This document shows, in pieces, positions 49,701-57,792 of a DNA stretch of 64,000 bases. Made by a program: the position numbers and the translations under genes. The notes below the pieces were generated by a model. The model was not told the DNA's origin, did not search any database, and saw only the letters and a program-made list of their open reading frames with translations. The DNA lies in NCBI RefSeq assembly GCF_001306135.1, contig NZ_LGKP01000015.1, forward strand, positions 186,001-250,000. Reading direction: 5' to 3'. The stretch's first letter is position 1; each line of letters starts with the position of its first letter. This stretch comes from Herpetosiphon geysericola (GTDB lineage: Bacteria; Chloroflexota; Chloroflexia; Chloroflexales; Herpetosiphonaceae).

Positions 49701-50793
49701 GAGTTTGCTCCACAACTGCCAATGTGCTACATGGAATAACCAATGGCGTAAGATGTTCTTCGATCAGGCTGCGTTGTTGTTCGAGCCATGGCGGCAATTT
49801 GAGCGTTTTGCCCAATTGTTCAACTGGCTCATCGACGGCGAAGCCTGGGCCTAGGGTTGCGAGTTCAATAATATGGCCATCAGGATCGTTGGTGTAAATG
49901 CTTTTGAAATAGGTTCGATCCTGCACTGGCGAAACCCGTTTGCCAAAGCTGAGCAAGCGTTCGCGCCATGCCAATTGCTCATCGTCGTTGGCAACCGCAA
50001 AGGCAATATGATGGGTTTGGCCAGCACCCATGCGCACTGGGCGGGTATGGGCTGGATCACGCTCAAAATAGGTCATGAGCGTTCCAGGTCGGCCATTATC
50101 AGCGCCCCAATACCAATGGGCTGCCGTTGGATCATCGAAGTTGTAGGTCATTTTGACCCGTTGCAAGCCCAACACCCCAGCATAAAACTCGTGCGAGCGC
50201 TCGACGCTTGCGCCGATGGCTGAGATATGGTGCAAGCCTTCGTGCAACGACATATCGGCAGTAATTTCCGGCACTGGTTCGGGCCAATTGATGGTGGCAA
50301 TATCACATTCGTTACGGTTAATGCTCATCAATTCCATCGGCGGCAGCATGGCTTTTTGGCCAAGGCTTTCCAATGGCTCATCGACCGTCCAACCTGGACC
50401 TTTGGTGGCAATTTCCAAAATTGTGCCATCGGGATCGCGGAAGTACAGCGATTTGAAATAATTACGATCATAGGGGCCGTTGACTCGCACTTTGGCATCG
50501 AGCAAGCGCCGCTTCCATTTGAGCAAGGCTTGTTCGTTGGCGACGCTCAGCGCAAGGTGGTGGGTGCCACCAAGGCCAGTTGCCCCACGTGGGGCACGCG
50601 GCCATTCAAAAAAGGTGATGATCGTGCCAGCAGAGCCATGCGCATCACCAAAATAAAGATGATAAGAGCCCGGATCGTCGAAATTCACGGTTTGCTTGAC
50701 TAAGCGCAGACCCAATACTCCAGTGTAAAAATCGACGGTCCGCTGCGCATCTGCACTAACAATTGTAATATGATGTAAGCCCAAAATCGACAT
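49690..50793 (-). CDS. Ring-cleaving extradiol dioxygenase, glyoxalase fold (MhqO/PcpA-like)
   Basis: 367 residues, two glyoxalase/VOC modules per half. First half: GLHHITIVSADAQRTVDFYT with GGTHHLALSV; second half: GLHHISAIGASVERSHEFYA with GQTHHIAFAV. Metal His and Glu residues lie in the HH pairs and ILEIATKGPG/IIELATLGPG strands. MhqO and PcpA families cleave hydroquinones. The order FMN reductase, dioxygenase, hydrolase resembles mhqNOD in Bacillus. AAGGAGTGTTGATT precedes ATG 50793. Confidence 0.88.
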   Translation of the reverse strand: MSILGLHHITIVSADAQRTVDFYTGVLGLRLVKQTVNFDDPGSYHLYFGDAHGSAGTIITFFEWPRAPRGATGLGGTHHLALSVANEQALLKWKRRLLDAKVRVNGPYDRNYFKSLYFRDPDGTILEIATKGPGWTVDEPLESLGQKAMLPPMELMSINRNECDIATINWPEPVPEITADMSLHEGLHHISAIGASVERSHEFYAGVLGLQRVKMTYNFDDPTAAHWYWGADNGRPGTLMTYFERDPAHTRPVRMGAGQTHHIAFAVANDDEQLAWRERLLSFGKRVSPVQDRTYFKSIYTNDPDGHIIELATLGPGFAVDEPVEQLGKTLKLPPWLEQQRSLIEEHLTPLVIPCSTLAVVEQTHAF

Positions 50794-50847
50794 AATCAAC
50801 ACTCCTTTGTGTGAACATGCGACGACCCGGTTGCCCTAATTAAAGAT

Positions 50848-51411
50848 TTATTGACTTAACCGTTTCGTCCAAGCCACAAGCGCTTCTAAATGTGTACGTA
50901 CAACCTTGCGGGTTGGTTCATCGTGGAGTTGACCAGCGCTAAACTTTTTATCTGCAAAGGTAATCATCACCTCAGGTTTATTTAAGGGATGCATGTTGGT
51001 ATTAACCGTTACTTGACGTAAGTGATGTTGGCCGCGTGCCGTGCCATAAGCGCCAACGCTTGCGCCGATAATGCCCAAAGGCTTGCCGCTGAGTGGCATC
51101 TCGCCAGCGCTGCCGGGCCGCGAAGCCCAATCGATGGCATTTTTTAATACCCCAGGAATCGAGTAGTTATATTCTGGCGTGGCGATCAGTAAGGCATCGG
51201 CGTTGCTAATGGCCTCACGCAAGGCAACAACAGCGGCGGGAAAGCCCTCGCGTTCGACATCCTCGTTGAACAACTCGATGTCGTGCAAGGTGACGATGCT
51301 AAACTCCACGTCGGCGGGCATTAATTCGGCGGCGGCGTGCAGCAGGGCTGTGTTAAACGAATCCTTGCGCAAGCTGCCCGAAATTCCAACAATCTTGAGT
51401 GGGTCTGCCAT
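50848..51411 (-). CDS. NADPH-dependent FMN reductase (quinone reductase-like)
   Basis: 187 residues. Flavodoxin-like fold with GISGSLRKDSFNTALL (FMN phosphate loop) and LLIATPEYNYSIPGVLKNAI followed by WASRPG, typical of ChrR/AzoR-like FMN reductases that reduce quinones or chromate. It heads a minus-strand set with the ring-cleaving dioxygenase and hydrolase (54-base gap). A GGAGGAAGTTCGTCT stretch precedes ATG 51411. Confidence 0.9.
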   Translation of the reverse strand: MADPLKIVGISGSLRKDSFNTALLHAAAELMPADVEFSIVTLHDIELFNEDVEREGFPAAVVALREAISNADALLIATPEYNYSIPGVLKNAIDWASRPGSAGEMPLSGKPLGIIGASVGAYGTARGQHHLRQVTVNTNMHPLNKPEVMITFADKKFSAGQLHDEPTRKVVRTHLEALVAWTKRLSQ

Positions 51412-51459
51412 AGACGAACTTCCTCCAACAATGAGTTATTGATAATCACACCCTGATTG

Positions 51460-51469
51460 TATCGCGATA
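51460..51469. promoter_or_regulatory. Candidate operator palindrome upstream of the quinone-stress cluster
   Basis: TATCGCGATA is a perfect 10-bp palindrome 49 bases before the FMN reductase start, in the expected promoter zone. Which regulator binds is unknown. Confidence 0.35.
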
Positions 51470-51542
51470 ATACGATCGTGTTGTCCGCAGGCCTGTCCAT
51501 CTTTTTGTCCTTGGCAGCGTCCGTATTCTGGTTAAATGATAA

Positions 51543-51564
51543 AAGAGCAGCAGGTGCTGCTCTT
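51543..51564 (-). terminator. Terminator of the rsbS-rsbT operon
   Basis: AAGAGCAGCA and TGCTGCTCTT pair perfectly around two bases (in practice a tetraloop). On the minus strand it is followed by TTATC after a short T-run. It lies 28 bases past the rsbT stop. Confidence 0.6.
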
Positions 51565-51591
51565 GGAAGTGCTGTTACAACCATCTCTCGC

Positions 51592-52005
51592 TTAGGGGCG
51601 TTTCCATTTACGGCAGGTAATTTTGGTACCTTCGCCGACGATCGATTCAATTTCGAACTCGTCCATGAGCCGCTTTGCACCTGGCATCCCCATCCCCATC
51701 CCCTTGGAGGTGGTGTAGCCATCCTGCATCACGAGGCTAATATCCTCGATGCCTGGCCCTTGGTCTTCGCAGACGACCTGAAGCCCTTTGCGGAGCCCCT
51801 GTTGTATTTCGCTCACTGTGACAGTACCTTCACCGGCGTAGAGATAAATATTCCGTGCCAGTTCGGAGATCGCGGTAGCAATCCGTGCTTGGTCGATAGC
51901 GCCAAAGCCCATTGACTTAGCCATATCGCGGGCTGCCATCCGTGCCGCCACAATGTCGAGGTCGCTCTGAATTGTGATGACTTTATTAGGCATTGCCATC
52001 CGCAT
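51592..52005 (-). CDS. rsbT: Serine-protein kinase RsbT-like (stressosome switch kinase)
   Basis: 137 residues. GHKL ATPase: N-box IATAISELARNIYLYAGEG, G1 VCEDQGPGIEDISL, G2 GMGMGMPGAKRLMDEFEIES then a GEGTKITCRKW strand. This matches RsbT, which phosphorylates RsbS and RsbR and then activates a downstream phosphatase. ATG 52005 with GGAG four bases upstream is used; ATG 51999 or 51993 are possible. It overlaps the rsbS stop by 20 bases. No rsbU/rsbX-like phosphatase or sigma factor is seen next to it. Confidence 0.88.
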   Translation of the reverse strand: MRMAMPNKVITIQSDLDIVAARMAARDMAKSMGFGAIDQARIATAISELARNIYLYAGEGTVTVSEIQQGLRKGLQVVCEDQGPGIEDISLVMQDGYTTSKGMGMGMPGAKRLMDEFEIESIVGEGTKITCRKWKRP

Positions 52006-52369
52006 TGTTCTCCGTAATCAGCCGCAACTTAGCGATGCCTTTTTCCAAATTCAGCGCCGTTGTGACACCAGGCAACTCAAGCCCCAGCTCTACCAACGTA
52101 ATTGCGACGGCAGGTTGCAACCCTGTAATAACAACGGTTGTCCCCATCAGGCGTGCCATCGCCGCAATATCACTAATTAAGCGGCCTACGAAGCTGTCTA
52201 GTACATCCATCGCCGTTAGATCGATGATGACCCCTTTTGCTTTGGTCTCATAGATCTTCTGGAGAACCGCGTCTTTGAACTGAATTGCTTGCATGTCATA
52301 CAGGGCAACCTGAACTGAAGCAATTAAAAAGTTCTCGATCTTAAGAATTGGAATATTAACGATGTCCAA
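51986..52369 (-). CDS. rsbS: STAS-domain antagonist RsbS-like
   Basis: 127 residues. A single STAS domain: VNIPILKIENFLIASVQVAL, GVIIDLTAMDVLDSFVGRLI (the Ser that RsbT phosphorylates is in DSFVGR, about residue 58) and TVVITGLQPAVAITLVELGL. TTG 52369 with GGAGG four bases upstream is the probable start; longer in-frame starts up to 52465 fall within or before the promoter at 52436-52465. It scaffolds the stressosome core with RsbR-like proteins (compare the GAF-STAS pair at 2172-4015). Confidence 0.88.
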   Translation of the reverse strand: MDIVNIPILKIENFLIASVQVALYDMQAIQFKDAVLQKIYETKAKGVIIDLTAMDVLDSFVGRLISDIAAMARLMGTTVVITGLQPAVAITLVELGLELPGVTTALNLEKGIAKLRLITENNADGNA

Positions 52370-52435
52370 GCGGCCTCCCTGAAGTCGAACGCGAAGATGA
52401 GCCACAACAAAAGCTTGCGAATGGAGTATATGCCT

Positions 52436-52465
52436 ATTATACGGTATGATATTGCTACTCGGCAA
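52436..52465 (-). promoter_or_regulatory. Candidate sigma-70 promoter of rsbS-rsbT
   Basis: TTGCCG (52465-52460), 18-base spacer, perfect TATAAT (52441-52436) on the minus strand. Predicted start about 60 bases before TTG 52369. Confidence 0.55.
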
Positions 52466-52606
52466 GCGTGAGTTTGCTGCTCACTTCGGAGTAATTTTCG
52501 CTATCATACCGCATAAATCGTCTTGATGCACAGCTTTTTAGGCCTGGCCTAGGCTATAACAGGACTTATGGATTATGCACGGGCAGTTTTGGTGCAAGGG
52601 AAGCCA

Positions 52607-52987
52607 ATGTTTAATGCACTTTTGATGCTCTGGCGTGGTTTGGCTGGGCATTGCCCCACATGCGGCTATGGGCGTATGTTCAAAACATTTTTTGGCCTAA
52701 ACGAGGGCTGTGCTGCCTGCGGCCTGCGCTATGAGGGCACTGGCGACCAAAGCACTGGCGCAATGGGGATTTCATTAACGATTACGGTTGCGCTAGGCTT
52801 TGCTGGCGCATTAATTCTGGTCTGGCAATGGCCCGCCCATTTGATTCTCGGCACTGCTGGTTTAATTAGTGTGCTTAGTATTTTTCAACTCTTTTGCTAT
52901 CGGGTTTCGCGCGGCTTCTGGATTGGGATTCTGGCGATAACTGGGGCGGTTCACGAGGATGAAAATCGCGATCAGTTCTATCTTTAA
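52607..52987 (+). CDS. DUF983 family membrane protein
   Basis: 126 residues. N-terminal zinc-ribbon-like cysteines GHCPTCGYGRMFKTF and GCAACGLRYEG, then two or three membrane helices (SLTITVALGFAGALILVWQW). DUF983 proteins are small membrane proteins often near respiratory genes. An in-frame ATG at 52568 lies about 8 bases after TATAAC and would need a leaderless start; ATG 52607, with AAGGGAAGCC upstream, places the Cys cluster in the family's usual position near the N-terminus. Function unknown. Confidence 0.8.
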   Translation: MFNALLMLWRGLAGHCPTCGYGRMFKTFFGLNEGCAACGLRYEGTGDQSTGAMGISLTITVALGFAGALILVWQWPAHLILGTAGLISVLSIFQLFCYRVSRGFWIGILAITGAVHEDENRDQFYL

Positions 52988-53025
52988 GGCTTGGTTAAAT
53001 GTTCGCTCAAGCAGCGGTTTTTGGC

Positions 53026-53053
53026 TTGCTTGGCATCGTTTTTGCCCTACAAT
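53026..53053 (+). promoter_or_regulatory. Candidate promoter of ppk1
   Basis: TTGCTT (53026-53031), 16-base spacer, TACAAT (53048-53053). Predicted start near 53060, about 38 bases before ATG 53098. Confidence 0.45.
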
Positions 53054-53097
53054 AGTCAAGCCGTTTGATTATGTATGAATGTGGAAAGAAGCGTCCC

Positions 53098-55185
53098 ATG
53101 GCTGAGTTGCTAACCTACGACACAGTTGCTGAACCACTGAATCTGGCTGACCCGAAAAATTTTCTGAATCGTGAATTGAGTGCCTTGGCTTTTCATCGCC
53201 GCGTTTTAGAGGAAGCGCTCGATCCATCGTTGCCCTTGTTGGAGCGGGTAAAATTTTTGGCGATCTTCAGCACCAATCTCGATGAGTTTTTTATGATTCG
53301 GGTTTCGGGTATTCGCCAGCAAGTTGCAGCACGGGTGTTTGAGCGCTCGGCTGATGGCAAAACACCGCTTGAGCAGTTGCGGGCAATTCGCGCCGCAGTC
53401 GCCCCATTAATGGAGTTGCAACGCTCGTGTTTTACCCAAGATTTGCAACCAAAGCTTGCTGCCGAAGGCGTATTTATTCACGAATATCAGCAGCTTTCGA
53501 TTCATCAACAGGCATGGCTGAAAAATTATTTTGATAATGAAATTTTTCCCGTATTAACGCCCTTGGCCTTTGATCCAGGCCACCCGTTTCCGCATATTTC
53601 CAATTTGAGCCTGAATTTGGCAGTCGTGATTCAAGACCCTGATAACGACGAGCATTTTGCGCGGATCAAGGTGCCTGCTTCGTTGCCGCGCTTGGTGGCA
53701 GTGCCGAGCGAGCAGCCAAATACTGTCTGTTTTACCTGGCTCGAACAAATTATTGCCGAAAATATTAGCACGTTGTTTCCTGGTATGCAGGTTTCCGAGG
53801 CCTATACCTTTCGGGTTATTCGCAACGCCGATGTTGAAATTGAAGAAGATGAAGCCGCCGATTTGCTGGAAACGATTCAGGCTGGGGTGCGTCAACGCCG
53901 TTTTGGCTCGGTAACGAAGCTCTCGGTGCATTCAAGTATGCCGCCGCGGATTGTTGAATTGCTGATCGAGAATCTTGAAGTTGAGCGCGACGACGTCTAT
54001 CAATTAAATGGTTCGCTTGATTTGAGCAGCCTCATGAGCGTTGTGCGGTTGGAGCGTTGGCAGTTGAAATTGCCACCATTCAAGCCAAGCGTGCCAGCGG
54101 TGCTTTCAACGGGCGAAGATTTATTTAATGTGGTGCAACGTCGTGATGTGCTACTGCACCATCCGTATGATTCATTCATGCCAGTTGTTGATTTTTTGCA
54201 GGCCGCAGCGCGTGATCCCAATGTGTTGGCAATTAAGCAAACCCTCTATCGGGTTGGCTCGAACTCGCCCATCGTTAAGGCCTTGCTCAAAGCCCGCGAG
54301 AACGATAAGCAAGTTGCGGTGTTGGTTGAGCTTAAAGCCCGCTTTGATGAAGAAAATAACATTGAATGGGCTAAGGCGCTTGAACGTGAAGGCGTGCATG
54401 TGGTTTATGGCTTGATGGGCTTAAAAACCCATTGCAAAGTTGCTTTGGTGGTGCGCAAAGAACGTGATGGCTTGTCGCGCTATTTGCATCTTGGCACAGG
54501 CAATTACAACGCCGTGACCGCCAATATTTATACAGATCTTGGCTTACTGACCTGCAATCAGGAATTTGGGGCTGATGCCTCGGATTTATTCAATTATTTG
54601 ACTGGCTATTCGCGCCAAAACCACTTTCGTAAATTGTGGATTGCGCCGATTAACCTACGCCGACGCTTGACCCAAATGATTGAGCGCGAGATTCAGCATC
54701 AGCAAGCTGGGCGTGGAGGCAAACTCTTTTTCAAAATGAATTCGCTGGTTGACCCAACCATTATTCAGTTGCTGTATCGGGCTTCGCAGGCTGGGGTTGA
54801 AATTCAGCTCTTGGTGCGGGGCATGTGTTCGTTGCGGCCTGGAGTTGAAGGCTTGAGCGAACATATTCAGGTGCGCAGCATTGTTGGACGCTTCTTGGAG
54901 CATAGTCGGCTCTATTATGCGCGCAATGGTGGCGATGAGCAATTATATGTTGGCAGCGCCGATCTGATGGAGCGCAACTTAGATCGGCGGGTCGAAGTGT
55001 TGTTTCCAATCGAAGATCCTAGTTTGTTGAACTACGTTCGTGAAGAGATTTTGGGCGTGGCATGGCGTGATACCCTAAAAGCGCGGATATTGCTGCCCAA
55101 TGGTTTGTATGGCTGTGCGTTGCCACCCGCTGGTGAGGAACCATTCGATAGCCAGCTCTATTTTTTGCGTCGCCACACCGCTTAA
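53098..55185 (+). CDS. ppk1: Polyphosphate kinase 1
   Basis: 695 residues. Makes inorganic polyphosphate from ATP. N-terminal domain NFLNRELSALAFHRRVLEEA, EFFMIRVSGIRQQV; head domain; the catalytic region with ALEREGVHVVYGLMGLKTHC (autophosphorylated His), HLGTGNYNAVTANIYTDLGL and the second PLD-like domain with FLEHSRLYYARNGGDEQLYV and GSADLMERNLDRRVEVLFPI. All four PPK1 domains are present at normal length. ATG 53098 has GGAAAGAAG upstream; an ATG at 53071 is possible. Confidence 0.95.
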   Translation: MAELLTYDTVAEPLNLADPKNFLNRELSALAFHRRVLEEALDPSLPLLERVKFLAIFSTNLDEFFMIRVSGIRQQVAARVFERSADGKTPLEQLRAIRAAVAPLMELQRSCFTQDLQPKLAAEGVFIHEYQQLSIHQQAWLKNYFDNEIFPVLTPLAFDPGHPFPHISNLSLNLAVVIQDPDNDEHFARIKVPASLPRLVAVPSEQPNTVCFTWLEQIIAENISTLFPGMQVSEAYTFRVIRNADVEIEEDEAADLLETIQAGVRQRRFGSVTKLSVHSSMPPRIVELLIENLEVERDDVYQLNGSLDLSSLMSVVRLERWQLKLPPFKPSVPAVLSTGEDLFNVVQRRDVLLHHPYDSFMPVVDFLQAAARDPNVLAIKQTLYRVGSNSPIVKALLKARENDKQVAVLVELKARFDEENNIEWAKALEREGVHVVYGLMGLKTHCKVALVVRKERDGLSRYLHLGTGNYNAVTANIYTDLGLLTCNQEFGADASDLFNYLTGYSRQNHFRKLWIAPINLRRRLTQMIEREIQHQQAGRGGKLFFKMNSLVDPTIIQLLYRASQAGVEIQLLVRGMCSLRPGVEGLSEHIQVRSIVGRFLEHSRLYYARNGGDEQLYVGSADLMERNLDRRVEVLFPIEDPSLLNYVREEILGVAWRDTLKARILLPNGLYGCALPPAGEEPFDSQLYFLRRHTA

Positions 55186-55196
55186 GCTACCATAAA

Positions 55197-55226
55197 AGCG
55201 AACTCGTCTGAGTTCGCTCTTTGCTT
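55197..55226 (+). terminator. Terminator of ppk1
   Basis: AGCGAACTC and GAGTTCGCT form a 9-bp stem with a GTCT tetraloop, followed by CTTTGCTTT. It lies 12 bases after the ppk1 stop and before the LivHM gene. Confidence 0.7.
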
Positions 55227-55274
55227 TAACCTCTGCTCAATTCCATAATTGCAATTTGTTTGGGGGAAATCACA

Positions 55275-57290
55275 ATGACTGCTTGTGGTGGTGCCCAGTT
55301 TTCGTGTAGCCAGCTTTTGCTGCAATTGGTTATTTTTGGCTTGGCCAATGGGGCGATTATTGGCTTGAATGCCATTAGCGTTACATTGGTGTATAGCGTT
55401 GTGCGCATGCTCAATTTTGCCCATGGCGATTTATTTTCGTTGCTCACAGTGCTGGCTGCCGAATCGATTGCAATTTTGGGCTTACAGGTTGATCAGGCTT
55501 GGTGGTGGCTTGGCTTTGGTTTGCTGGCGGTGTTGCTTATTTGTGCTTTAGTTGGGGCGGGCACAGGCGTAATTATCGAGCAGATTGGCTTTCGGCCTTT
55601 TCGCGGCGCATCCCGTTTAGCGCCATTGATGGCAACCCTCGGCATCTCGTTTATGCTCTATCAAGCAGCTTTGTTTGTGCGCACCTTGACCAACGCAGTG
55701 ATTCCAGGTGAACATCGTAGTGTGCCTGGTATTCCTGAGGTAGCGCGAATTAACGTGCCCGATTTGTTGCCGCATGGCAATTTGTTTGGCGATGCGGCGT
55801 TAGTATTGCAGGGCAAAGATTTGATTGTCGTGGGGCTGGCGCTGGCAGTAGCGTTGGGCGTGCATTGGCTGCTCAAGCGCACCCGTTTTGGCTGGAAATT
55901 GCAGGCGAGCGCTGCCGACCCAACCATGGCCCAACTTTGTGGGATCAACTATAGCGCGACCTTGCGCCAAACCTTTGCGCTTGGTGGGGCCTTGGCAGGC
56001 TTGGCGGCGCTGTTGTTTGCCTTATATTACACCGCGCCCTATACCAATTATGGGGCGCAAAGTGGCTTAATCGCCTTTACAGCGGCCTTGCTTGGCGGGA
56101 TTGGCCGCCCATTGGGAGCCTTGCTGAGTGGCTTGGCATTGGGTTTGTTGGCCGCCTTCAGTGATTATTTTATTGCTGCTCAATGGACTCCGGCGCTAAC
56201 CCTTGGCTTATTAGTGTTGATTGTTGTGCTCCGTCAGCAGCCAAGCAACGATAGCCCGATTAATACAGCGATTTTTGGTACAGTTCAGTCTGTAAAACAA
56301 AATTGGCGTTGGTTATTGATGCCTGCATTACTTGCTTGCGTGCCATTGCTCAATAATTTGTTTGAATTAGGCATTCAAGTTGCAGCAATTCAAATGCTAA
56401 TTTATGGCTTGCTGGCCTTGGGTTTAAATGTGATTGTTGGTTGGGGCGGCATGCTTGATCTTGGCTATGCTGCGCCCTTTGTGCTTGGAGCCTATTTGGT
56501 TGGCTTGATGAGTACTGGCTTGCATGGCGGCTGGCAAACTTGGCTTGCATCAGGGGAATTGATTGGAATTATCTTGGTTTGCTGCTTGAGTGGTGGCGTG
56601 TTTGGCTGGCTGATTGGCGTTTTGGCAGCGCGCTTGGATAATGAATTGTTGGCGATCGTTACATTTGCCTTGGGCGTGATAGCGCACCGAATTGCCCAAA
56701 ACTGGCGCAGCGTAACCAATGGCGCAAGTGGGATTGCTGGCGTACCGCCGCTTCAACTATTTGGCCTTGATTTAGCTGCTCCAAGTGCAAGCTATTATGC
56801 AATTTTGGCGGTTGTCGTTGGGGTTGGGGTGCTCGGCTATAATCTATTGCGTTCGCGCTATGGGCGGGCGCTGTCGGCCCTGGCCAGCGATGAATTGGCG
56901 GCAGCGAGCGTGGGAGTTGAGCCGATCGCAATCAAGCGTTTGGCCTATACCTGGGGTGGCAGTGTGGCGGCCTTGGCTGGCGGCTTATTCGCTGCGAGTT
57001 TTAGCTATATTTCGCCTGGTTTAGCCGAATTTCGGGTTTCGGCAATTGCGTTAATTATTGTGGTTTTGGCTGGCTCGCGGCGAATTATTGCCCCGTTGAT
57101 TGCAGCATTGTTGGTATTAGGTTATGATCTTTTGTTGATTCCCAAGGTTGGCAAGCTCTTTGATGATTTGCGTGAGCAAACTGGCAACTGGCTGTGGAGC
57201 GCGATTAATCCACGGGGGGCGAATTTTCTGAGTTTTGGCTTGATGCTCTATTTGACGGTGCTGTATCGAGCACGAGCGCGCCGTGGATAG
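55275..57290 (+). CDS. Fused LivH-LivM branched-chain amino acid ABC permease
   Basis: 671 residues. Residues about 1-310 are a complete LivH-like permease (GAIIGLNAISVTLVYSVVRM, then LNFAHGDLFSL and MATLGISFMLYQAALFVRTL) and about 345-665 a LivM-like permease (AIQMLIYGLLALGLNVIVGW and GGMLDLGYAAPFVLGAYLVG). In most bacteria these are two genes; here they are joined with a ~35-residue linker. No LivJ, LivF or LivG is adjacent. Ligand could be branched-chain amino acids, urea or other small amides. GGGGGAAATCACA precedes ATG 55275. Confidence 0.88.
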   Translation: MTACGGAQFSCSQLLLQLVIFGLANGAIIGLNAISVTLVYSVVRMLNFAHGDLFSLLTVLAAESIAILGLQVDQAWWWLGFGLLAVLLICALVGAGTGVIIEQIGFRPFRGASRLAPLMATLGISFMLYQAALFVRTLTNAVIPGEHRSVPGIPEVARINVPDLLPHGNLFGDAALVLQGKDLIVVGLALAVALGVHWLLKRTRFGWKLQASAADPTMAQLCGINYSATLRQTFALGGALAGLAALLFALYYTAPYTNYGAQSGLIAFTAALLGGIGRPLGALLSGLALGLLAAFSDYFIAAQWTPALTLGLLVLIVVLRQQPSNDSPINTAIFGTVQSVKQNWRWLLMPALLACVPLLNNLFELGIQVAAIQMLIYGLLALGLNVIVGWGGMLDLGYAAPFVLGAYLVGLMSTGLHGGWQTWLASGELIGIILVCCLSGGVFGWLIGVLAARLDNELLAIVTFALGVIAHRIAQNWRSVTNGASGIAGVPPLQLFGLDLAAPSASYYAILAVVVGVGVLGYNLLRSRYGRALSALASDELAAASVGVEPIAIKRLAYTWGGSVAALAGGLFAASFSYISPGLAEFRVSAIALIIVVLAGSRRIIAPLIAALLVLGYDLLLIPKVGKLFDDLREQTGNWLWSAINPRGANFLSFGLMLYLTVLYRARARRG

Positions 57291-57295
57291 TGTTG

Positions 57296-57640
57296 ATCCA
57301 CGAAGGACACGAAGGACACGAAGGACACGAAGGACTGAAACCACGAAGAATGCGAAGAGCGCGAAGAATAATTTTTAGCCACAGATTGACTCAGATTGGG
57401 TTTTTTTTGGCCACGAATTGCCCGAATTGCACGAATAATGCTCCGATAGCAGATAGCCAACAACCTATACCCATTGGATTCTCTGCGCATCTGCGTTAAT
57501 CTCTAAAATGCATGAAGGATTGCAACCGCGAAGAACGCGAAGATCGCGAAGACCATTTTTAGCCACAGATTGACACAGATTTGTGCGATTATGTTCTATG
57601 CTCTCTGCTCTCTGTTCTTTTTTGCCTTCTGCCTTTTGCC
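57296..57640. repeat. Mosaic intergenic repeat region C with 4 x 9-bp tandem units
   Basis: The 502-base gap between LivHM and glgP contains four perfect CACGAAGGA units (57299-57334), then repeated GCGAAGA words, two copies of TTTTTAGCCACAGATTGAC (57371-57389 and 57556-57574), GAATTGCCCGAATTGCACGA and TTTGCCTTCTGCCTTTTGCC. Most words also occur in regions A (15650) and B (44930). No gene is supported; a HEG-repeat peptide read from the units is an artefact. Confidence 0.7.
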
Positions 57641-57661
57641 TTTTGATTTGAAGTGAAATGG

Positions 57662-57690
57662 TTGCAACTCCCCCGCTTTTAAGCCATAAT
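57662..57690 (+). promoter_or_regulatory. Candidate promoter of glgP
   Basis: TTGCAA (57662-57667), 17-base spacer, CATAAT (57685-57690). Predicted start near 57697, leaving a leader of about 95 bases that holds a terminator-like hairpin. Confidence 0.45.
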
Positions 57691-57723
57691 AGGCACTAAC
57701 GTTCAGGCTCAAAACAAACAACG

Positions 57724-57766
57724 CGATGTTGCGGCAGGCTCTTTCTGGCTAGCGGCATCGTTTTTT
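57724..57766 (+). terminator. Intrinsic-terminator-like hairpin in the glgP leader
   Basis: CGATGTTGC and GCGGCATCG pair over nine positions (two G-T) around a 19-base loop and are followed immediately by TTTTTT. It sits between the candidate promoter and ATG 57793, so it may act as an attenuator, or it may end the upstream transcript. Confidence 0.6.
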
Positions 57767-57792
57767 AATTAATCGTAGTACAAGGAGTTGCA

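Noticed and set aside
57299-57334. Possible CRISPR array
   Set aside because: The units are contiguous 9-bp tandem repeats with no spacers, and no cas genes are present.
57290-57499. Open frame encoding HEGHEGHEG repeats
   Set aside because: The peptide is only the translation of the 9-bp DNA repeats; other copies of the repeat are not in frame and no Shine-Dalgarno exists.
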